A stretch of DNA of 39,821 nucleotides, from the NCBI GenBank assembly GCA_002753505.1, contig PEAG01000029.1, positions 1 through 39,821 of the forward strand, read 5' to 3'. Origin of the DNA: Magnetococcales bacterium HCHbin5. GTDB lineage: Bacteria; Pseudomonadota; Magnetococcia; Magnetococcales; Magnetaquicoccaceae. Positions 34,556 to 39,821 of the stretch are shown here, one piece after another; the stretch's first letter is position 1, and each line of letters opens with the position of its first letter. Made by a program: the position numbers and the translations under genes. The notes under the pieces are model-generated. The model saw nothing but the letters and a program-made list of their open reading frames with translations. It had not been told where the DNA came from and made no database searches.

Positions 34556-35173
34556 ATGCTCCCATTTATTGCAGCCGGTGCGGTATCCATTCTCGGCGTT
34601 GTCATGGGTAAACGACTGGCGAAAGCGCACAACAGACAGGAAAACGCGCACAGCCTCCGACTGAAACCCGGCCTGAAACTCCAGGTGTTGGCCCACCATG
34701 TCCTGGAAGAGAGCCACCTTGTCCTGGCAACGGAAGATGTCCCCATGGACAACCGGTTTGGCAACAAGACACTGAGCAGCGAACACGAATTCAGCCAAAC
34801 CGCCACCATCGAACTGGAACTGGGCAACAACAAACGGGTCTCGGCAGCGGCCAAGACCGACTTTTGGCACCTGCTGGAAAACAAAGCGGAACTGGAGTTG
34901 GGCAAAAGCCTGGGCATCGAGGTGGGCAGCCAGATCAACCGGCGGGTGCGACTGCGCTTTGCCACCGACCCCGGTCAATTTGTCCGCTATCGGGTCATCT
35001 GGCAGCAACAAAGCCAACGGGGTATCCTGGAGATTCGAGCCGGCAGACAACTGTTTTACCTGCCCTACCTGGTGGCCTACGGGCTGAGCCATGCGGTGGA
35101 AAGCCTGCCCGGAGAGTCCCTCTCTCCCGTACAAAAAATATCCGAATCAACAGACGAAGAGCACGCAGAATAA
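34556..35173 (+). CDS. Unrecognised membrane-anchored protein, paralogue of the mam-operon gene at 8548
   Basis: The start at 34556 is supported by AGGAGG 5-6 nt upstream. The 205-residue product starts with a hydrophobic segment (MLPFIAAGAVSILGVVMG) and a basic stretch. It shares LATEDVPMDNRFGN, SSEHEFSQTA, YRVIWQQQSQRGILEI and PYLVAYGLSHAVES with the gene at the end of the main mam operon. The conserved core runs the whole length, with a longer Glu-rich tail here. I do not recognise the family. The copy in the mam operon suggests this one too is a magnetosome protein outside the main cluster; that is inference. It converges on the next gene with only 7 bp between stops. Confidence 0.85.
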   Translation: MLPFIAAGAVSILGVVMGKRLAKAHNRQENAHSLRLKPGLKLQVLAHHVLEESHLVLATEDVPMDNRFGNKTLSSEHEFSQTATIELELGNNKRVSAAAKTDFWHLLENKAELELGKSLGIEVGSQINRRVRLRFATDPGQFVRYRVIWQQQSQRGILEIRAGRQLFYLPYLVAYGLSHAVESLPGESLSPVQKISESTDEEHAE

Positions 35174-35180
35174 CCGCGGT

Positions 35181-35753
35181 CTATTGCGATTTTCCCGACC
35201 TGTTCACCAACAAAATCCTGAAACTGTCCTCCAGCTTCAAGTTGAATTTGTTCGGGTTGTCATATTCGTACCAGAGGTTGCCCCAACCTTGCGTATGCTG
35301 TTGCCATGACTTTATATAGTGTTCATCGGCAAAACGTTGGGCAAAGGCTTCGATGGATGTCCCCTTTTCCACCTGGAACACCCTTTTGACAAAAGCACCG
35401 CTCAGGATGATCTCCACCACCAGGCGATTCTGGTCTGTTTTCACAATCAGGTCGCTGGGAACGCTGCGACTGCGCAGAGAGCTGGAGCTTCCCAACAGAC
35501 TGCTCCCCTGACGGACAAAATAATAATCTCCCTCCTCTGAGTTGCGCAGGTCCAGGTTGAATTGGTATTTGGCAAGATGTTCCGCCTCTTTGATGGACAT
35601 GCCCAGGTAGAGCCCTTTGATTGTCGGGCCAGGACCGCGATTGCTTGTGACAGGCGTATCGACAGCAGAGCCCAACTCCAGAGCAGGCAACATTCGGGCT
35701 CCTGCGACGAGCAGCAGACAGCCGATCAGGACAGAAAATGTACGCTTCAGCAT
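35181..35753 (-). CDS. Secreted protein of unknown function
   Basis: The 190-residue product begins with a likely signal peptide (MLKRTFSVLIGCLLLVAGARM). Next comes GLYLGMSIKEAEHLAKYQF, then a beta-rich region with an Asp/Glu/Arg mix (NLDLRNSEEGDYYFVRQG, KTDQNRLVVEIILSG). The C-terminus has EKGTSIEAFAQRFADEHY and WQQHTQGWGNLWYEYDNP. The combination of G-x-xLGMS and a calculated-slope-like start is seen in several uncharacterised secreted families, but I cannot assign one. It is convergent with the gene at 34556. Base composition looks like its neighbours. The ribosome site is weak. Confidence 0.7.
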   Translation of the reverse strand: MLKRTFSVLIGCLLLVAGARMLPALELGSAVDTPVTSNRGPGPTIKGLYLGMSIKEAEHLAKYQFNLDLRNSEEGDYYFVRQGSSLLGSSSSLRSRSVPSDLIVKTDQNRLVVEIILSGAFVKRVFQVEKGTSIEAFAQRFADEHYIKSWQQHTQGWGNLWYEYDNPNKFNLKLEDSFRILLVNRSGKSQ

Positions 35754-35911
35754 GGCAAGGTTTCCACAAGCAATAACGAGAAGAAGGGTTCCGTTGCGCG
35801 ATGGATCATGCCAGCAAGTCTACCCTTCCTGACCGGTTTTGCACAACCTGTTTGGAAAATTTTTAGTCGTCGGTCGGGCAAGGCGGTGGACCGAGGGTAG
35901 TTTATATCTTT

Positions 35912-37231
35912 TCAATCGATACGTTGCAAACGGGCGGCATAAAAACCATCCATACCCTGCTCCCCCGGCTCGGCACAAAAATCACCCTGACTGTTCACGG
36001 GCACCCCCTCCATGACAATCGGCAACCGCTGCCAACCGGCATGCTGCTGCAAAAAATGGTCAACCTGACCCTGATTTTCCTCCGGCTCCAGAGAACAGGT
36101 GGCATAAACCAATACCCCTCCAACCACCACCCGTTGTGCCACAGCCGCCAGAATCCGGGCCTGACTCTGCGCCATGCGTCCCACATCCGCCGGTTGTCGC
36201 CGCCATTTGATCTCGGGATGGCGACGGATGACCCCGGTGCCGGTGCAGGGAACATCGACCAACGCCCGCTCAAAACGCCGATCGCCCAACACAGCCGGAT
36301 CCCCCACATCACCCACCACAATCTCGACCCCGTTGACCCGCAAACGGTGCAAGTTTTGCCGCAGCCGCACAACCCGGTCCGGATCTTTTTCGACCGCGGT
36401 CATCTGCACACTGCCGCCCGCTAACGCCACCAGGTGGGTTGTTTTCCCGCCCGGTGCGGCACAGGCATCCAGCAGCCGATCACCCGGCTGGGGAGCCAGA
36501 AAGTGGGAGACCAACTGGGCTGCCTGATCCTGCACGGCAAACCAGCCATTGGTGTAACCGGGAATTTTTTCCACCGGACCGACGGCACCCTCCACCACGA
36601 TCCCTTCCGGTGCCAGGGTACACGGAGTGCCCTGCGCGCCCAACGCTGCCAACAAGGTTGCCGGTTGGGTTGCCAGGGTATTGGCACGAACCGTCAGCGG
36701 TGCCACCTGATTGCCAGCCGCCAGACGGGCCCGCGTCACCGTCTCCCCCACCCCATGCCACCAGCGTCGCACCAGCCACTCGGGATAGGAGCTTTCCACC
36801 GCCAGGCGGCGAATGGGATCGCTGATCCGGGCCAGCAGTTGTTGCGGCTCCAGGCGCAGGACGGCGCGCAGCACTCCGTTGACAAAACCGGCCCGGCTGT
36901 TTTCCCGGCTCTCTTTGATCATGGCGACCGCCTCGAATACGGCTGCCCGTTCCGGCACCCGCATATAGAGGGCCTGATAGAGAGCGGTACGCAGAACGGC
37001 CCACAAAAAGTGGTGATTTTCCTCGGGAGGCCGTTCCATACAGGATTTAAGCAAGTGGTCCAGGGTGGCCAGGTGGCGCACGGTGCCGGCGGCAATTTCC
37101 AGGGCCAGGCCCCGGTCCCGGGGGGCCAGGGTGGCGGCTGCAGGAGGCAGTTCCAGTGGGCCTGTACCCCGCAGAACGCCGATCACGGCTTGGACGGCCA
37201 ACAGGCGTGGGGCGTTTGGTTTTATATTCAT
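35912..37231 (-). CDS. rsmB: RsmB, 16S rRNA cytosine-C5 methyltransferase
   Basis: I set the start at 37231 (MNIKPNAPRLLAVQAV), with AAGGA about 12 nt upstream, because a longer in-frame ORF runs into the repeat array. The 439-residue product has an N-terminal NusB-like RNA-binding domain (LAVQAVIGVLRGTG...), SAM motif I (LLDACAAPGGKTTHL), the catalytic Cys motif (DVPCTGTGVIRRHPEIKW) and the second Cys motif (YATCSLEPEEN). RsmB methylates C967 of 16S rRNA. It is a housekeeping gene and probably belonged to one cluster with htpX and rpe before the repeat array at 37240-38003 came between them. Confidence 0.93.
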   Translation of the reverse strand: MNIKPNAPRLLAVQAVIGVLRGTGPLELPPAAATLAPRDRGLALEIAAGTVRHLATLDHLLKSCMERPPEENHHFLWAVLRTALYQALYMRVPERAAVFEAVAMIKESRENSRAGFVNGVLRAVLRLEPQQLLARISDPIRRLAVESSYPEWLVRRWWHGVGETVTRARLAAGNQVAPLTVRANTLATQPATLLAALGAQGTPCTLAPEGIVVEGAVGPVEKIPGYTNGWFAVQDQAAQLVSHFLAPQPGDRLLDACAAPGGKTTHLVALAGGSVQMTAVEKDPDRVVRLRQNLHRLRVNGVEIVVGDVGDPAVLGDRRFERALVDVPCTGTGVIRRHPEIKWRRQPADVGRMAQSQARILAAVAQRVVVGGVLVYATCSLEPEENQGQVDHFLQQHAGWQRLPIVMEGVPVNSQGDFCAEPGEQGMDGFYAARLQRID

Positions 37232-37239
37232 GCCGGGGA

Positions 37240-37345
37240 CAGATCCTTGGGGTGCAGGGGCACAAGCCCCATCGTATTGACAGAAGTTACCGTTGTTACA
37301 TCTTTTAAACAATTGCAGGGGCCTGGGGAGCGTCACGGTCCCCAA
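37240..37345. repeat. Partial copies of the composite repeat ahead of copy 4
   Basis: GGGGTGCAGGGGCACAAGCCCC at about 37240 and a hairpin unit at 37325-37343 (GGGGAGCGT-ACGGTCCCC, a single G-G mismatch in the stem) with CAATTGCAGGGG before it. The fragments are broken and partly degenerate. They lie immediately upstream of rsmB. Confidence 0.7.
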
Positions 37346-37375
37346 ATAACGCCCCGCAGGGGCACTGCTTTTCAA

Positions 37376-37821
37376 CAATTGCAGGGGTCCGGGGAGCGTC
37401 ACGGTCCCCGGTGGGGTGCAGGGGCAAAGCCCCTGCATGAACGGGCGCGCTTTCACCGAAGCCCATTTGCGCAGCAAATGGGCGCAGCGCGCCCAAAACG
37501 CCCCGCAGGGGCACTCCTGGAGGGCGGCAGCCCGACCGAAAGCTGGCCAAATCGGGCATGGCTTGGAGAAAAAACATTCCTGGCCTTGTATCAGAAAAAA
37601 AACTGAACATCCGAAAGTTCTGGTTTCTTATCAAGATATTTTCAATGACATAACCGTGCGAGTCGGGCTGCCGCCCTCCCAAGGTCGCCCCTGCGGGGCG
37701 GTTTTGGGCGCGTTGCGCAAATTTTCTGCGAAAATTTGCTTTGGGAAAACGCGCCGTTCAGCAGGGGCTTTGCCCCTGCACCCCACCGGGGACCGTGACG
37801 GTCCCCGGACCCCTGCAATCG
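37376..37821. repeat. Full-length composite inverted-repeat element, copy 4 (reverse)
   Basis: Same orientation as copy 2. Left end CAATTGCAGGGG, right end CCCCTGCAATCG. The left hairpin (37391-37409) is the mixed form with one mismatch; the right one (37788-37806) is ACC type. The core (37540-37660) matches the copy 2 core, with GAGTCGGGCTGCCGCCC as the join to the right arm. It lies between rsmB and rpe, with no gene inside. Confidence 0.87.
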
Positions 37822-38003
37822 TTTAGAAGACCACAACCATGTTAGCGCATATGGGGCTCTGCCCCTGCACCCCACCGGGACCGTGACGGTCCCCGGACCC
37901 CTGCAATCGTTTAGAAGACCACAACCATGTTAGCGCATATGGGGCTCTGCCCCTGCACCCCACCGGGGACCGTGACGGTCCCCAGACCCCTGCAATTGTT
38001 TGT
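37815..38003. repeat. 88-bp tandem repeat with the ATGTTAGCGCATA module
   Basis: GCAATCGTTTAGAAGACCAC occurs at 37815 and 37903 (period 88), each followed by CATGTTAGCGCATATGGGGC and a hairpin (37877-37894, one G short; 37965-37983, ACC type). It fills the gap from copy 4 to the rpe stop codon, so rpe ends directly in repeat sequence. Confidence 0.85.
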
Positions 38004-38669
38004 TTATGATCCGGCCGCTTCCGCGTTGCCCCGCAATCGACTGATGACTGCCGCATAATCGGTTTGCGAAAAAACCGCCGACCCGGCTACAAACACATCC
38101 GCCCCCGCCGCCGCCACCTGACCAATATTGTCCACCTTGATGCCGCCATCCACCTCCAACTCAATCGCCAACCCCCGCTCCTGAATCAGACTCCGCATCT
38201 CCCGCACCTTTTGCAACAGATACGGAATAAAGGATTGACCGCCAAAACCGGGATTGACACTCATCAATACCACCATATCCACCAGATGCAACACCGCCGC
38301 CACCTGACTGATGGGCGTGGCCGGGTTGAGTGCCACCCCGACCCGACACCCCTGCTCACGAATCAAATTCAAGGTGCGATCCAGATGATGGGTGGCCTCA
38401 CAATGGACGGTAAGCAGATGCGCCCCCGCCTTGGCAAAGGCCGGAATATAAGGTTCCACCGGCGCAATCATGAGATGGACATCCAACGGCTTGCGGGCCA
38501 CCTTGTGAATCGCCTCCACCACCACCGGCCCAATGGTCAGATTGGGCACAAAATGACCATCCATGACATCCACATGGATATAGTCCGCTCCCGCCGCCTC
38601 CACCGCCCGAATCTCCTCCCCCAAACGGGCAAAATCAGCAGAGAGTATACTGGGAGAAATTTTAATCAT
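38004..38669 (-). CDS. rpe: Ribulose-phosphate 3-epimerase
   Basis: The start at 38669 ([19 protein letters not shown]) overlaps the htpX stop (ATGA), which fixes it. The 221-residue product is a TIM barrel with family motifs [48 protein letters not shown] (phosphate/metal side) and LEVDGGI. It interconverts ribulose-5-phosphate and xylulose-5-phosphate in the pentose phosphate and Calvin cycles. A longer in-frame open frame exists upstream but lies inside htpX. The gene ends next to the repeat array. Confidence 0.95.
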   Translation of the reverse strand: MIKISPSILSADFARLGEEIRAVEAAGADYIHVDVMDGHFVPNLTIGPVVVEAIHKVARKPLDVHLMIAPVEPYIPAFAKAGAHLLTVHCEATHHLDRTLNLIREQGCRVGVALNPATPISQVAAVLHLVDMVVLMSVNPGFGGQSFIPYLLQKVREMRSLIQERGLAIELEVDGGIKVDNIGQVAAAGADVFVAGSAVFSQTDYAAVISRLRGNAEAAGS

Positions 38670-39511
38670 CGCATGTTCACCATGGCCTGCAGCCGCTGTA
38701 TCCGCTCCCGCATGGGGGGATGGGTGGAAAAAAGACCCGCCATGAAACCGGCAGAAAGCGGGTTGACAATAAAAATATGGGCAGTGGAAGGATTGGCCTC
38801 GGCCGCATACAACGGCATGGCACGACTGCCCTGTTCCAGCTTGTGCAGGGCAGAGGCCAGCCACAAAGGATTGCCACACAGACGGGCCCCCAACGCATCC
38901 GCCTCATACTCGCGGGAACGGGAGACCGCCATCTGGATCAGCATGGCCGCCACGGGAGCCAAAAAAACCATCAACAAACCCGTCAAACCATTGTTGCCCT
39001 CTTCACGATCCCGACCGCTGCTGAAAAACGAACCAAACTGGGCCAGGGTGGTAATGGCTCCCGCCAGGGTAGCGGTGAGGGTGCCGATCAAAATATCCCG
39101 GTTGCGCACATGGGCCAACTCATGGGCCATCACGCCGGCCAACTCCTGCTGATTCAGAATGCGCAAAATACCGGTTGTCGCCGCCACCGCCGCATGCTCG
39201 GCATCCCGACCGGTGGCAAAGGCGTTGGGAGAGGGATCGTCGATCAGATAGACCCGGGGCATAGGCAGATTGCCCCGCCGCGCCAACTCTTCCACAATGG
39301 CATAATAGTCCGGCATCTGCTCCGGCCCGATCTCCTGGGCATTATACATGCGCAAAACCGCCTGATCCGAGTTCCAATAGGCCCAAAAATTGAGTCCAAC
39401 CGCCAACAACAGAGCCAACAACATGCCATCCTGCCCACCCAACGCCATCCCGACAACCAGAAACAGCGCGGTCAAACCAGCCAACAGCACAAAGGTACGC
39501 AGATCGCTCAT
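38666..39511 (-). CDS. htpX: HtpX, membrane zinc metalloprotease
   Basis: I chose the ATG at 39511 ([13 protein letters not shown]), with GAGGAG 8 nt upstream; a TTG lies two codons further upstream. The 281-residue product has N-terminal helices (about 5-50), the HtpX segment [10 protein letters not shown], the HExxH zinc motif ([11 protein letters not shown]), two more helices and the third-ligand motif EYEADALGA. It degrades misfolded membrane proteins from the cytosolic side. It heads the htpX-rpe unit, coupled to rpe by a 4-bp overlap. Confidence 0.95.
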   Translation of the reverse strand: MSDLRTFVLLAGLTALFLVVGMALGGQDGMLLALLLAVGLNFWAYWNSDQAVLRMYNAQEIGPEQMPDYYAIVEELARRGNLPMPRVYLIDDPSPNAFATGRDAEHAAVAATTGILRILNQQELAGVMAHELAHVRNRDILIGTLTATLAGAITTLAQFGSFFSSGRDREEGNNGLTGLLMVFLAPVAAMLIQMAVSRSREYEADALGARLCGNPLWLASALHKLEQGSRAMPLYAAEANPSTAHIFIVNPLSAGFMAGLFSTHPPMRERIQRLQAMVNMR

Positions 39512-39821
39512 CGTCAATTCTCCTCACAAACACGGGGGAGGGAAACAGGGGGTTCGCGGCCAAAACGAGCCGATGGGTAATAGATAAGCCGTGCCCGGAT
39601 AAATTCCAGATCTTGCCTGCAAAAAAATGCACCATCCCACGGAGGAGGTTAGTCCACGCAGCGAATCAAGTCAAGCACACACCACGACATGAGGTAAAGA
39701 GGCCTTGATCATCGTTTCGTCCACCGACCATGATTATCGCACGCCAGAAAGGGGTGCTGTCAGGGTAGAAAAAGAGTAGGCTCGGTTTGGCAAGTTACCG
39801 ATTGCCACGTCACCAATCACC
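39512..39821. other. Region upstream of htpX without recognisable genes
   Basis: Apart from the htpX ribosome site (39520-39525), I see no gene, RNA or clear repeat in these 310 bp. Short reading frames on both strands run out of htpX and have no family features. A promoter for htpX probably lies here, but I could not place it. Confidence 0.5.

Overview
The window is a magnetosome gene island from a magnetotactic proteobacterium. A near-complete mam gene set of the alphaproteobacterial/Magnetococcales type (mamH, I, E, K, L, M, N, O, P, A, Q, B, S, T, D, three MamF/MmsF-family genes and an Mms6-like gene) lies mostly on the minus strand between 4209 and 27012. Gene content, the dense GC-rich intergenic repeats and the etaproteobacterial-looking gene order suggest a Magnetococcus-like organism. 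The taxonomy is inferred, not proven.

Layout. 1-3361 (minus): an AsmA-like protein followed by an OmpA/TSP3 outer-membrane protein with a double-hairpin terminator. 3580-4205: repeat array. 4209-7621 (minus): mamD, a DtxR/FeoA-type iron regulator, mamS, mamT (two haem motifs) and a MamF-like gene. 7818-8516: repeat array. 8548-26396 (minus): the main tightly packed operon, running mamF-like, mamH, mamI, mamE, a 949-aa MamJ-like acidic protein, mamK, second mamF-like, mamL, a PilZ-like/zinc-ribbon protein, mamM, mamN, mamO, mamP, mamA, mamQ, mamB and an unrecognised protein. 26614-27012 (minus): Mms6-like. Divergent from it (plus) are a ParA-type ATPase (27162), then a 975-aa low-complexity membrane protein with an OmpA-like end, YcjX and YcjF-like proteins. 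33724-34440: repeat array. 34556-35173 (plus): a paralogue of the unrecognised protein at the end of the main operon. 35181-35753 (minus): secreted protein of unknown function. 35912-39511 (minus): housekeeping genes htpX, rpe and rsmB, with a further repeat array between rpe and rsmB.

How the genes work together (from family knowledge). MamI, L, Q and B shape the magnetosome membrane. MamB, M, H and N move iron and protons. MamE, O, P, S and T control redox state and crystal maturation (six CxxCH haem motifs in total: two each in E, P and T). MamD, Mms6 and the MamF-like proteins tune crystal size. MamA coats the organelle, and MamK with the MamJ-like protein builds and tethers the chain. 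A ParA ATPase and a Cys-type DtxR/FeoA regulator next to these genes suggest organelle positioning and iron-responsive control.

The most unusual structure is a family of about 450-bp elements with long terminal inverted repeats. There are four full copies (3580-4037, 7941-8385, 33855-34317, 37376-37821) in alternating orientation, plus many partial tandem copies. Their core hairpin occurs 18 times and shows compensatory base changes. They bracket the magnetosome modules and could drive deletion or inversion of the island. No tRNA, rRNA, CRISPR array or transposase gene was seen.
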